From Spizellomyces punctatus DAOM BR117 (lineage: Eukaryota; Chytridiomycota; Chytridiomycetes; Spizellomycetales; Spizellomycetaceae), in NCBI RefSeq assembly GCF_000182565.1, contig NW_015971552.1, positions 517,528 through 579,104 of the forward strand: a stretch of 61,577 nucleotides of DNA. Reading direction: 5' to 3'. How positions within the stretch are numbered: position 1 is the stretch's first letter; every line of letters starts with the position of its first letter. Position numbers and translations under genes: made by a program. Under the pieces are notes generated by a model. That model did not search any database. It saw only the letters and a list, made by a program, of their open reading frames with translations, and had not been told where the DNA came from. This document shows positions 11,440 through 23,212 of the stretch, piece by piece.

Positions 11440-12352
11440 ATGGTATGTATCTATGGGGCATTAGTTTATTTCTGGATCACCAAGGCACGGGCGGATGGAT
11501 GGGTTATGGATGGAGGAGCAGGGAGAAGAGAATGGTACATTTGCATGCCGAACATGCAATGTCCGTGACGATGAGGATTCTTCGAAACGCACTTGGTATC
11601 ACTGGGGAAGAAGGTGAAAGGTCGTCTCGTGGAAGGGATTACCTTCTCTCTATGGCCGATGGATTTGAAGAGAACTGGCATTGGAGCCCGGAGCTTGTAG
11701 AGTTAGGTTATGCCAGTTGGGAACGGCGAAACGAGGGTTGATTTATTCAACTCCCCACTAGGATATGCTCTGGTGGCCCTGTTAAGGGATTCGTATGGAG
11801 CATTAAATCCGGGTGGTCTCAGCGACCGAAGATCTCCAGTTTGGTGAATCCTCGCTCACCTTTACTGCTACCTCTGTAGGTTTTCAGCAGGTTCGTTGAG
11901 GTTGGCCGCGTGGTCCTCATCACCTACGGCCCGGACGCCGGCAAGCTTGCCGTTGTTGTTGACATTATTGACCACTCCCGCGTCATTGTTGACGGTCCTA
12001 CGACCGGTGTTGCTCGTCAAGCAATCTCTTTCAAGCGTGCCACCCTCACCGACCTGACGATCAGCATTCCCCGCACCATTGGTACTCCCGCTCTCAAGGC
12101 TCAAATTGAAAAGCAGGACCTCCTCGGTCGGTGGAGCAAAACTGCATGGGCCCAGAAGATTGCCAAGCGTGAGGCCCGTGCCAAGCTCACAGACCTCGAC
12201 CGGTTCAAACTCATGGTTGCCCGCAAGCAGGTGGGTAAAATTCACACTCTGCTGCCATTGACATGCGCCTACTCACGGTGAACATTCTACTTTGACACTA
12301 GCGCCGTGCTATTGTTGGAAAGGCTCTTGGAAAGATCAGGAAGTCGAAATAA
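11440..12352 (+). CDS. RPL14: 60S ribosomal protein L14 (eL14), 134 aa
   Basis: Structural protein of the large ribosomal subunit. Exons are 11440-11442 (ATG only), 11880-12230 and 12302-12352. The joined product begins [20 protein letters not shown] and continues [57 protein letters not shown] and the tail [16 protein letters not shown]. Every part matches eL14. The 437-bp first intron starts immediately after the start codon (ATG|GTATGT) and contains TGGATGG repeats. An ORF running into this intron from the ATG is an artefact. Confidence 0.95.
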
Positions 12353-12593
12353 ACTCCTTGTATATTTGCTGAGGGCGTAATATGAAACGTGGACACCCAA
12401 AACAGATAGTTCTGCATCACAGTGCCCCCATATCTTAATGCCTGTTGGCTGTGTGGATGAAGATTCAGTGCATTTTCCGTGGGAAGAAAGTTACCCTTAG
12501 GCACTTCGATGTGCGATTCGTACAATTTAATTCACACGAGTGAAGCTGATATATGATACAAGGCAAACAATGTACATTCCCGACATTCTCATG

Positions 12594-13028
12594 TCAAGCA
12601 GCTACAGCAATACTCTGCCTCTCCATTTCTGCTCTGTCCAGATTCCTCATTGGCCTCCATGCCATTCTGACGGCTAGGAACTCTCGTTCTATAGCGCGAA
12701 CCAGATCCCTGTTCCACACGGGACCAATGGTCTCCATCACATCTGGATGCATTGTGCTAAGTATATCGGAGGGTACTGGGATCTCGGTAATTGAAGGTAG
12801 CGGTAGTGTAGTTGTCGATGATCTGCGGCGGCTCAAGACCACATCGTTTGCTGTTGCTGGCGTTGTCGGAGGTCGTGCTTGGACGTGCGACACGGCTTTT
12901 GAGGGATTTGGAGAGGCAGCGCGCAGTACTTGTGGACTCAGAGTTGATTTCGGCTGCGTCAGCGTCGCCATGGATGGGACGTATGGGGCAAAGCGAGGCC
13001 CGCGCGGCTGTTGTGTTGAACAGTGCAT
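12594..13028 (-). CDS. Hypothetical protein, 144 aa
   Basis: Single-exon ORF starting MHCSTQQPRGPRF. The first 85 residues are Pro/Ser/Thr-rich and probably disordered. The last 55 (SDILSTMHPDVMETIGPVW, RDLVRAIEREFLAVRMAW) are helical and may form a small conserved module. There is no signal peptide. The family is not recognised. The neighbours, L14 and a BTB protein, give no functional clue. Confidence 0.55.
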   Translation of the reverse strand: MHCSTQQPRGPRFAPYVPSMATLTQPKSTLSPQVLRAASPNPSKAVSHVQARPPTTPATANDVVLSRRRSSTTTLPLPSITEIPVPSDILSTMHPDVMETIGPVWNRDLVRAIEREFLAVRMAWRPMRNLDRAEMERQSIAVAA

Positions 13029-13364
13029 GTTTTAGAAAATATTCTGTGTGTTTTGATCAGAATATGGAATGAGAGGTCGAGCGGCGCCTTTTATGGTGAA
13101 CCGTGGCGTGTCTGAGTTGCAATGACGTCGTTTCGTTGTAAGGCAATGAGTAATGTCACGTGGCATCATGAATATAAACAATTAACCTCGCGGTGGGAGG
13201 AATACATATGGGATTTGCGAACGAACTAGTGAAAACTGCTCAACGTGCATGGACTATATAATTTGCCTGTAGCTCGAACCAGTACTGTTTTCGAACTCCT
13301 ACACAGGATCAACGTGCCCCAAAACAGTATATTTTACCTTACTATTTCTGACCCATAACATTTA
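13029..13364. other. Intergenic, 336 bp
   Basis: AT-rich spacer. It holds the promoter of the 144-aa ORF (-) and the 3' end of the BTB gene (-). No repeat or RNA gene is seen. Confidence 0.4.
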
Positions 13365-15569
13365 CTAAAACTCAATGACAACAACTGCCCAAAGATCTCC
13401 GTTGCTGTCATCACATAACCCTGGTTCTTGTCCCTTCTCCTTTCCTTTGCGACTGCTGGCTTTTCCCACCCCCATATTCTCCTTTTCACCTTCCCAATCT
13501 GCAGTCGTTAAAGGTGGCACACTAAACCCTCTGACAAAGCCGCTACCATCGTGATCACATGCCGTTACGGGCTTGACGAATTCCTTCCATTGGGGGTGGG
13601 TCTTACCAGGGCTGGTAAAGTTTTGAGGATCAAAGATATAGATTCGGTAGGATATAGATGGTGATGTCTGACTAGGTGTCGAGGGAGTTTCACTCGGCAT
13701 TGTCGTGGGCCCCGACGCGCGGGATGAGCTCCCGACTGAATGGGAAATATTTGAGAGAACTCCAGACTCCTTTCTCTTTCCTGTGCTCCCCTCCCCGACT
13801 CTGTTCCTCTGCAGCAACACCCTGAAAACCTCCCTGGATTTTCCCGCCTGCTCGTCCGCAGGTACGGGCTTTTGGGAAGAGTACTCGGATGGACTATGGT
13901 TCGACGGGCTGCATCGCTCCGAATCGTCATTATCATCCTCGGGTCCCAAAGTCAACAGTACCCGGTATTGGAGACCAGCGCACAAAACAGATTCGGAGCA
14001 CATAATTCCCGGCTTTGTAATGTCGGTCCCTGTATCGGACACTGAAGGGTACATCGAACCCAGATGCTGTCCACTTTTACCAAGAAAGTAGTTTGCAACA
14101 TTTTTGAACTTGACCGCAAACCGGAATTTTTGAAAGCCCTTTCGCGCTGCACTCCGTCCTCCATTCATCAGCTCCGCCTGTGTCCAGAAGCTTTCCAGGA
14201 CGACAGCATCTGGAACGATGCCGTCACGTTTCACGAGCTCAAGCTGAGGAAAGGTCATGTAGGTGTAAATGACGGCGGTTTGAAATACACCTGCCATTAC
14301 AGCATCTTCAGGAGTTGCCTGAGGGGTAGGAGAGAGTGCGCCCGGAATATAGTGCCTGTTAATGCTGCGCGGTGAGGATATCGGTGATCGGCCATGCGCA
14401 GGCACTCGCCGTGTTGGTGTACGGATAGACGTATGTGGGGCCTGTGCAAAATCTTCAACGGCTTCTACAAATTGCTCCTCTTCGCCTTCTCGCCCATTGG
14501 TTAGGCCAAAGGGGCTCTCGTCATCAGAATTATCCGTCCGTTTTCTCTTACGTGCCCCAATGTTTGTGGGCACCACCTTTTCAAAGAGGTTGCCGAAATA
14601 GTTTCGGAGACGTAGAACGGCATCGGTAGGACCTGCATTTCTCGTTAATGAATCTGCGCTGTTACTATGGTTCGTCGTATCCTCCAATACGCTAGCAGTT
14701 TCACTCCATAGAGACACCTCCAGGTCGTCATTTCGGGTAAATGTGCAATCGTTGTCGCTGAGAAACTCCTGTTTGATCGGAACATCATCTGCAAGGACCC
14801 TACATCCTGTCACGCGCCTTGATCCAACTACCCTCTTGACCAATTCATATCTCTCGAATTCGCTTTGAACACACAGCAAGTCACTTTCGAGCACCCGGCG
14901 CACCCAACACAATGGCAACCTGGTCAATACTTGCTCAGCAGACATGGCATGGCCCTTCTCGCTATCAGGGATCTCCTTAGCCAATCCCACATTGACAACT
15001 CCACAGAGGAAGCCTAATACAGCTTCGCTCAGTTTCCGGTGACACTCTGCAAAGAGCCTACCGTATGCGTGCTTGTGACCGTACGGCGAGCTGAGGACAC
15101 CGTGAGGCCGTAGTCTTTCGAGTTGAGTAGCGTAAGTGACGATTGTGTCAGTGGAGAGTGTGGTAAGGATCGTATTGACGCAGTAAGATTTCAGGGAATG
15201 TAGCTCAAAGAAGCAAGCTGCTGGAAGAATCGAAAGCACGTTGAGAGGAGTTATGGATGCGCGTTGAGAAGCGGCATAGAGGTCTCGGAGAGCTGTCTGA
15301 ACAAGGGAAAGTTACCCCATGTTTGCATACATCCCGGATGCTCGCCTGTCGTTGCTGATGCGTACCTGTACACCTTCTCTAGTCACCCTCCAATCTCCGC
15401 CAATCTCAACACCCAAAAATCCCTCAACAATGACCACCTCTCCACCGTTCTCATCCAGCAACAGTCGTTTAAAAAAGGGAGACTGCAGGAGTATCACTCG
15501 GTGTAAGCGATATACGTGATTATGGGATATTATTTTTACGTCGGAAAACCGGCCCGTGCGAACTGACAT
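13365..15569 (-). CDS. BTB/POZ domain protein, about 711 aa
   Basis: BTB proteins often act as homodimeric adaptors, for example for Cullin-3 ligases. The first exon (15569-15366) encodes MSVRTGRFSDVKII..HVYRLHRVILLQSPFFKRLL, the classic start of a BTB fold. After a 69-bp intron the second exon (15296-13365) continues ALRDLYAASQRASITPLNVL, AACFFELHSLKSYCV, then a BACK-like helical region (RLFAECHRKLSEAVLGFLC, LPLCWVRRVLESDLLC). The middle is low complexity with KRKRTDNSDDESP. A C-terminal folded region contains KGFQKFRFAVKFKNVANYF and strands near ALSILTLGPEDD-like text, then a basic tail. The two-exon model is in frame. The start is the first ATG preceding the SDV strand. An upstream exon cannot be excluded. 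Confidence 0.8.
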
Positions 15570-15890
15570 TTGATACAAGCGCAATATTAGGGTTGATACA
15601 TTAACTTAAGAGGAGGCTAGTGAGACAGGGCGCGAGGACTTACAAGCATCAAGAAATGTCTCGGTGCGATCACATATGAGCGAGTGCTTTGTAGGCCTAC
15701 CAGCCTGAGATGGAGAATGGTGACCGCTCAACATGCGTTGAAGGCGAAAGGATTATGATCGTTGGCCTGAGGGTTTACTGAATTGAAAAGCTAGAGATCG
15801 GTGCAGCTACAGCTACTGAAAAACCGACGGGAAATTGTGCTTACCACAGAGTTTCGGACAGCGTCCACTTGTCCGAAAGCGCGACCTCTG
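15570..15890. promoter_or_regulatory. Divergent intergenic region, 321 bp
   Basis: Promoter region shared by the BTB gene (-) and the EXOG-like nuclease gene (+). No specific motif is called. Confidence 0.35.
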
Positions 15891-17623
15891 ATGACGTTTC
15901 CAGCCTTTAGCTCGTCCCATTGGTACATGAATCCAATTTCTCGCCGCACAACTTTCTTCTTGCTGGGAGCCATAACAGGCTCGGCTGCCACATACCTTCT
16001 GAATCGACGTTCTTCTGTTAAATCTGCGGCGACACAAACGGCTGAACCGACGTCTGCGAACCGCGTCAGCGAACTGGTCAAATATGGCATCCCCGAGACC
16101 GAGCAAGTACAGTTTAGGAAAAACTTTGTGACGAGTATCAATTATCGGATGAAGATTCCTAATTGGGTTTTGGTTAGTCTCATGCCATTATCTTATGCTC
16201 GTACCTGCGACTAGAACTTGCCCTGTTTGAACCTGCAGGAACACTTGACAAAGGAGAACTTGAAGGGAACTGCCGACGTATGTGGTAAATGATGAGCAAT
16301 GTACCTCCAGTGTCAAAGGGCTGTTCCTGAGATGCTCTGCAATCTTTCGCCAGAGGCAGTATGCTCGCTTCGAACCGGACGAGTCGGTCCCGGAAATATT
16401 CCGCGCCAATAATGAAGATTATTGGAAGAGTGGATACTCAAGGTAAACACTTGGGAACATGGCTTTCATACTGGAAACCGTGATCAATACAATCCACCAA
16501 TAACCAAATTTCTTTGTTGACTAGAGGGCACCTTGCCCCCGCCAGTAATAATAAATCTTCGGCCGAGGCAATGAAAGAAAGCTTTTTGCTTTCGGCCAAC
16601 ATCGTCCCTCAAGACTATGACAATAACGTGTAAGCGGCTCCTCAGCTCGTGTCTTCTACATGAGTGTTATTTTGCTCATCTACCTTTAAGCTGGTACTGG
16701 AACCGTCTGGAACTGTATGTCCGGGATCTGACCAATTACTTTGACGATGTCTATACCTTGACGGGTCCGCTATGGCTTCCAGAGCCGATCCCAGATCCCA
16801 CTGATAGGGCTCGCAATGCGTCTCCGTCTTCAACGTCAATGGCTGCGCACGCTCGACCGAAAAGAATGCAAAGGGCCTTCACGCCGCCGCCGCCTCCGTT
16901 GGATGCTTTACCTCTTCCTGCAGGGGAGGACGTGCTCATAAATCCCGTTCCATCTACGATCTTTCATGCCGCCGTTCAGCACCCAGATGATGTTCCCATG
17001 GAGCCGACAGACCAATTACAGCCTGTGCGCTCTCTCACGGTACGTCCATTGCCCGCGGAAACGGCGCCACCCCGACCACTCCCAAAGTACCAAATATGTT
17101 ACCCGGTTCTCGGCGATACCCAAATAGCCATTCCTTCTCATCTATTCAAAGCAATCCTTGCAACTGATACCAGTACCCACACCCATCATTTTGCCGCATT
17201 TGTCATTCCCAATCGGCCTATCCCTGAAGATACTCCTTTGAAAGTCTTTCAAGTGGGAAAAAATGATCTCGAAAAGATGACAGGGTTCAAAGTCTTTGAG
17301 GGAGGGTTGGGGCCTCAAGGAGAGCTCAAAGACTTGTGCATTTCGCACGGATGCAGGATGATGGAACCGGATGAGCACAGGTATGTACAGGTTCTTTGGC
17401 CCGCCGTTCAAGCGAAGCAGAACTGACCGTCGTGTACGGTTCAAGGCTGTACTTTCTGACAAGAGATTTGAGAAATTCAAAAAAAATGCAGCGGGTGGAG
17501 AGAACAGTGGATCAGTTGTTACGGCAGGGTATCGTACCGGATCACGAGTTTATGAAAGTGTTGGCGGAGAAAGTGGACATGCTTGATCGAACGGAACAGG
17601 AAGTGGGTGAACCTAGTTCGTAA
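15891..17623 (+). CDS. EXOG-like mitochondrial DNA/RNA non-specific endonuclease, 460 aa
   Basis: beta-beta-alpha-Me nuclease of the EXOG/endonuclease G family, which acts in mitochondria on DNA ends and flaps. Exons 15891-16172, 16239-16277, 16354-16442, 16525-16629, 16691-17380 and 17446-17623 join in frame. Near the N-terminus is a hydrophobic anchor (TTFFLLGAITGSAATYLL). Next comes the catalytic SRGHLAPASNN motif (EXOG-type Ser where endonuclease G has Asp), then LLSANIVPQDYDNN and YWNRLELYVRDLTNYFDDVY. The C-terminal YFLTRDL..RVERTVDQLL wing resembles animal EXOG. A Pro-rich insert of about 90 residues (roughly 16790-17090) splits the fold between GPLWLPEP and the YQICYPVLGDTQIAIPSH strand. 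Translation could also start at the second Met (15927). Confidence 0.9.
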
Positions 17624-17985
17624 CCCGCTGTCATTTCTGCGAGAGCATACGGTGTACGTCAGGCTTGATGATGCTTTTGTAACTATACTCCCACCATTGT
17701 ATGGCATAAAGTAACGGATCGCTGTGACATCACAAGTTGTCGAGTCTAAAATGTGAGCACTACCAGCTGAAAATATAAGAACCAAAACAAATGGGTAGAC
17801 CGAAAAACTGACACAAAGCATGGGATATCTACATTTTAGCAAATAACGTATGTAAATGAATCAAGGACGTCTAACAAATACAGTGATAAAGCGGCGACAT
17901 CAGGAACTAATAATAGATAGTAGTGTGCGACCTTTGCATGCAAGGCCAAACGCAAAGAAAAGAAGTTGGTCATAAAGCTGCTCAG
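17624..17985. other. Intergenic between convergent genes, 362 bp
   Basis: 3' flanks of the EXOG-like gene (+) and the F-box/ankyrin gene (-). Nothing further is seen. Confidence 0.4.
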
Positions 17986-20078
17986 CTATGGCTCCGGAGC
18001 ACCACTGGCTCTTCTGGATGTGGCTGTGGATCGTCCTTTTGGTTTCGCGATCGCCTCTGACGAAGACGCCCCTATTCCCATATTCGAAAGTGCACTGACG
18101 TAGTCTGCTCTCTTCGGACCTCTTGCCTTCGCTTTTGCTTTTCCCTTCGCTTTCTTCGCCGCTGCTTTCTCCATAACCTTGTCTCTGTATCTTACTAATT
18201 CCCGCACAAATGTGTCGCCATCGCGTTGTTCTTGATATCGCTTTTCGGCCAAACGTAATGCTGCGCTAAAGTTTGGGACAAGCTTGTCTGGAGACTGGGC
18301 TAAGAGGACTTTGAGGATCGGTTGGATAAGAGTAGTACCCGAGTGTACGATGCAACGACGGATGGTTTTGTCCGTAATCACTGGACGTTGGCGACGGTTA
18401 GTAAGGAGATATCGGGCGATATGAAAGGATTGCTGATCAATAGCATAGACAAGTAGTTCGGCCAACTAAACGTATGGATCAAAAATTAGCGAAAATTTGA
18501 AGGGCAGCTACCGAGTGACCAGATTGCCAACCTTTTCTTCTGTAAAGTCCATTGTTCGGATAAGGTACTGAAATATTGCCTCTTTCTCGGTTGCAATAAG
18601 GTGTTTCTGTAGAAGGCGAAAATGTCAACAATTTCTCGGTCCACGAATCACATGCGACGATCGCATCATACCAACGGATCCACTCCAGCATGACCGCCTG
18701 ATTCCTCCGCAGCAATGTCAAACCGAGCACCTTCTTTCAGCAATGTTTTAACAGCTTTAAGGTCATTCTCCACGCATGCAGCTATGAGGGCTCGTCGCAG
18801 AGCGGCAGGTGACTTGGTAGGCTGCTGGTAGTTGCCCATATATCGAGTAAGCATGTCAACACCGGCGACGTAGTTCTCGTCCACCGCTAATTGAAGTGTG
18901 GCCTATAACTGACTGGTTAATCAATGTCGGACACATTGGTGGAGAATAATTTGGCTTTACCTTGAGTACTTCAAACCCCTGAGCTGTATTCCACCGCTCC
19001 AGATCGTGCTCCAGTAATAATTCCATGACTTCTTCTTGCCTTTGCTTGGTTGCTAGAATCAAGGCCTCCACCGCTGTGTGATGCAATATGTTACTACATT
19101 GAACCGCCACCATGTGATATGCTAGAACGTACTTTTTGTCATATACATGCGAGTTTCATTTGGGAAAAATGATTCTTCCCATTGTGCCGTTGCTTCAAAG
19201 AGCGGAAACATGGTCATATCGTATGCCCTCTCTGTTGCGGGACTTCCGCTGGGAAAGCGCTCGATATGTGTAGCAATGTTGTAGCGAAGGAGTACTTTGA
19301 CAAGAGCCTTATTTCCAGAACTAACAGCCGTCAAAAAGGTACGAAATCCTGCTCAGTGATAATTGGTTATGGCGACGTTCTACAGATCATTTGCACGAAA
19401 AAGTCTGCCTACCTTCATTTGTTTTCAACAAAGGTAACCCGGTTACCATGCTCCATTTGCAGAAATTCACATCAAAGCGATATTTCTTAACGAGAACTTC
19501 CAACGCCTCCATCCTGGCTGCCGTCATCAACGAATTCGAGTGGGCGTGGACAGTCCAGGGAATAATCTCTTTAAAATATTGCCCATCGTTCTTCGCCAGG
19601 GACAAATCTCCATATAGCATTTCGCCGTATTGAAGCAGTGGAATGAGCAGGCTAAGTTTGTTGATATGCTGGAACCGAGTGACGCCTCGTTGAATGATGT
19701 ATCTGCAAAATTGAACTCTGTCTAAGGTAGTTCAAATAGCACTGGTTGTTTTTCTGCAACAAACCTTGGAACTGGTGGAACAATCTTGAGCAGTAATTCA
19801 AAAGTGTCTGGGTCCAGTAATTTTGTCCATCTTAAGGCGCCTTGGAAAGCGTTGAGCTTTCCATACTTTCTAACCAACCAGCTACATCGCACCCAGCATT
19901 TTCTTCCCACCGTCCGTAGCGTGCTGTTTACTTTTATCAGCCGGGATGGGTCATACACAAACGAAAATATAGCTTCAAGAAGCTCTTCAGGAAGGTCGCT
20001 GAAAGTGGTGGCTTGCAGCATGGGGCGTGCCTTTTGCGACGCAGCTCGGCGAGAACCCTGCTGATGTTGTCGGAACAT
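17986..20078 (-). CDS. F-box protein with ankyrin-like repeats
   Basis: Likely substrate adaptor of an SCF ubiquitin ligase. The start at 20078 gives MFRQHQQGSRRAASQK, then the F-box: FSDLPEELLEAIFSFVYDPS and LIKVNSTLRTVGRKCW. Later exons, separated by short introns, carry helical repeat pairs of ankyrin type, such as SLMTAARMEALEVLVKKYRF, AVSSGNKALVKVLLRYNI, ALILATKQRQEEVMELLLEH, ALIAACVENDLKAVKTLLKE and YAIDQQSFHIARYLL. The C-terminus is strongly basic (AAKKAKGKAKAKARGPKR) and may be a nuclear signal. The exact exon borders were not all resolved. Confidence 0.75.
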
Positions 20079-21295
20079 TCTCCCTTCACCGCAGGCCAGA
20101 GCCAGATGCTCTCGGTCAGTTTATCTGCCTGGAAATGGGGCTCTGATGGGCCTGAAGGACAGGTCTAGGAGTAATTTTGCGATAGGTGGTTTTGACAGTT
20201 CCAAGCTAGTGACAGATGCAGGCAACAGAACAACTGTACACAGAGGCCAAGCGACAGATGCTGGAACAAGAAGCTCTTGGAGACTGATGGCAGCTCGGGG
20301 ACGGCAAAGTGCCAAGCGTTGAACGTTGTTTTTGGCGTGTGGGAAACAACAAAAAAGCGGTCTTTACGAGTACTCATCATCAAATGGCCTAAGCACATCG
20401 TGATGAATGTGGCCTGTGATGGACTGTGCCACCTGCGGGTTTTCAGGACGCTCTCAAAAGGAGACTCTGAACGCAATTGCTTTTTAATGCCGATGATGGC
20501 GGTTTGGAATTAGCATTTTTGTAGCTCTGGTGTGTGCCTATCCCATTGGCCGTGTACGGTTTCTTGCGTACTGCTGCTGGGGCAAACTTATTGTTGTCTA
20601 CTGCATTCCTTGCACGAGCTACCAGCATCTCTTTTGATTTTCAGTTTTTCTTGAAAACCCTAGCACTTTTATGCTCTTGCCCTCCATGGAGGTTTTTTTA
20701 GCGACCATCCACTGGAATGCTCATATCATTGCAGTCAAACGTTGCAACATTTGTGATGATTGGGGAAGTTCTGGCAAGAAATATATCTCTTACTCTCGAC
20801 TCCTCGCTGTCTCTGCCTCTCACCCAAATGTGACTTTTTGAAAAAGTAGCTTACTTCAATTTTGCCATCAACAATGTAAACACTGTCACCCTCGGTTGCC
20901 TTGGGGTGATGAATCATACCAATCAGCACAAGTATTTTGCTCTTCAAAAGGATAAAGGAAATGTGTGTACCAATCATCATTCTGGAATAGTACAAATGCA
21001 TATTCCATGCAGAAAGAAAATATTCCAAATAAGAAATCACGTGGATATTCAATACTGTTATTTAGAAAAAAGAATATTCCTACTATTTGTTATTAGCCAT
21101 AGGTTGTGAGGAGATGCCCTCAAATTACATCAAATTACATAAAATATGATCGGGCGACAACAGGAATTATCCTTGGGGAAACATTATTTATCATTTGGTG
21201 TTTGTTCTGCATAGAAACAGTCTTTGACTCCTGCAGTTGGAATATAAAAATACAAGGGAACGCAAGCATTCTTCCCTTGGTTTCATATCACAAGT
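20079..21295. other. Intergenic, 1217 bp; no confident gene
   Basis: AT-rich region with several short overlapping ORFs on the minus strand (20443-20628 and 20735-21052). One fragment, with HHPKATEGDSVYIVDGKIE followed by a GTAAGC donor near 20850, looks like a possible exon, but no family is recognised and no complete model can be built. It could be a decayed gene or transposon remnant. It also contains the promoter of the Stealth gene (+). Confidence 0.3.
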
Positions 21296-23212
21296 ATGGA
21301 GAAGCAAGTATCTCCACTGCTCCCAACAGTATCCAAAACTGTTGCGTATCGCAAAAATCCTGCATCTCACCGATATCATATGCGCTTGCCGGTATGGAGA
21401 ACGCTCGCTCTCTTGCTGGTCCTTATCAACACGTACGCCATTCCCCGCTGTGGACTGTATCCTCTCTTCAACACCCAACTTGCTACGAGAAATTCGCAGT
21501 ACAGACAAGCTGCAAATCCTACGGACAGTATCCCTCAGCAGCGTGAGTTTGCGCCAGCTGGGCCGAAAAGGTTTACTGCCGTCATTACGTGGGTCAATGG
21601 TAGCGACCCGCTTCACCAGCAGATGCGCTCAATATACGCACGGGAGGCACCACATGTCAACATGGTAAATCGGTTCAGAGATCTCGGTGAATTGAGGTAC
21701 ACCGTGAGAAGTCTGCAAAAGTTTGCCAGCTGGATCAAGGAAATTCTCATCTTAACGAGCGATTATCGGAACGTGGAATATGGATCCGATCGTGGACAGG
21801 TTCCAATATGGTTTGCAGAGGTGTCCTCTGAAAGTGAACCAGTACCTCCCGTACGAGTAATTCATCATGACGAGTTTTTTGCAAACGCTCAAGGGTCGCT
21901 GCCGACATTCAATAGTCTGGCCATTGAGAGCCAATTGGGGAATTTGCCAGGGCTCGATGAGGATGTGAGTGTGACCTGCTCCACTGTACCGTCCGCTGAT
22001 CCCATTGCTGAACAGTACTCTCGCAACAGATCATGTTATACTTTAATGACGATATTACCGTCGGGCAGGCACTCCAATCATCAGACTTTTACTCTCCCGA
22101 GTCCGGATTTGCTTTCGCCATTCAATCTGATCTGCAGGTCAGCGCCTTTGACCGGCCGCCTCGCATTGAATCTTCTCAAGGAGAGTGGCCCGCTCTTGAC
22201 TGGTCCAACTATTTACTCAGTGAGTATTGTAATGGAATCTTGGCTGTTCTGCTCTCAAGCCTAACTGTATCATTTTACTCCAGGTCAAAGATTTGGCAAA
22301 CGACGACGGGGTTATGTCGCTCACAGCGTTAAAGCCTTTGCGACCCCTCTATTACAAGAACTGGCCTCAGATTTCCCCTCAGCCTTCCGACAGACGTCTC
22401 ATCACAGGTTTCGCGGCATCGGTCACGACGTACACACTCCTTTCATGGCCGTGCACTATGTCCTGGAAATGCATCGCGAGAGTGTGTTGAAATACTTTGT
22501 AAATAACGTGCTAGATGAGAACGGAGATGGTGTTGTGGATGATCAGGAAGTGGAAGCATTGCAAAAATTGTCCTGGGACGCAGACTTGGTGAACGGGAAC
22601 GGAATTCCTGTGCGGGAAAATCGGAGGACATGGGACTCGAGGAATGGCTACCCCCACATGACAGTCCAGCCAGAGGCAGGGAATGCATGGACATACACTG
22701 ATGGCACCCCACCTTCCCTCCGCAAATGCAGCTTTTCGCTTAACGTTTGCCTTCCGTCAGTGAGATCAGCTCAAGCGATTTTGCGCCACATTGGCCGCGA
22801 ACACATTGCTTGCGGAGACTGCCTCCTGAATACCATGGCCCGAGCTTCGGGCGACGCTGGAATCGACTCGTACCTCGTGCAAAACACCAAGCGCAACGTC
22901 AGCTCAAATCCGCTAGCTGAAGTCTCAAAATACAAATATTCGCTTACCTCACTATCTCTGTCCTTCCTGAAGCTCGAAAACGACGACTGCGCGACATGGA
23001 GATCTATGGAACTTCTGGCGGAAAATCCAACCGCAATAATATGTTTGAATGACGATATTGGCAGACCAGGTGCCGTGAACGGCATAAAGAGTATGCTGGA
23101 AGTGTTCTTTGCACGTCTAGGATTGAAGAATGACGGAGCCGCCATCAAAGAATTTGACGCATGTGCGCCAAGGAGTCGTCCAAGGAGACCTATTCTCAGC
23201 GATTTTAGTTAG
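21296..23212 (+). CDS. Stealth-family sugar-phosphate transferase (GNPTAB-like) with EF-hand, 595 aa
   Basis: Stealth proteins transfer sugar-1-phosphate to glycans. The animal member is GlcNAc-1-phosphotransferase of the lysosomal targeting pathway. Exons 21296-21964, 22030-22219 and 22284-23212 join in frame. A signal anchor (VWRTLALLLVLINTYAI) suggests a type II Golgi protein. CR1 is FTAVITWVNGSDPLHQQM. CR2 spans FRDLGELRYTVRSLQKFASW, ILILTSD and LPTFNSLAIESQLGNLPGL, followed by YFNDDITVGQ. CR3 is AHSVKAFATPLLQELASDFP..HRFRG. CR4 contains AIICLNDDIG near the end. An EF-hand loop (DENGDGVVDDQE, about 22515-22550) lies between CR3 and CR4, suggesting calcium control or stability. All four blocks are present, so it is probably active. 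Confidence 0.9.

Noticed and set aside
11440-11741. 98-aa ORF and 65-aa ORF overlapping the start of L14
   Set aside because: They lie in the first intron of RPL14 and read through the GTATGT donor.
20443-21052. Minus-strand ORFs as a transposase or conserved gene
   Set aside because: No recognised motif and no consistent exon chain, so it is only noted as unresolved sequence.
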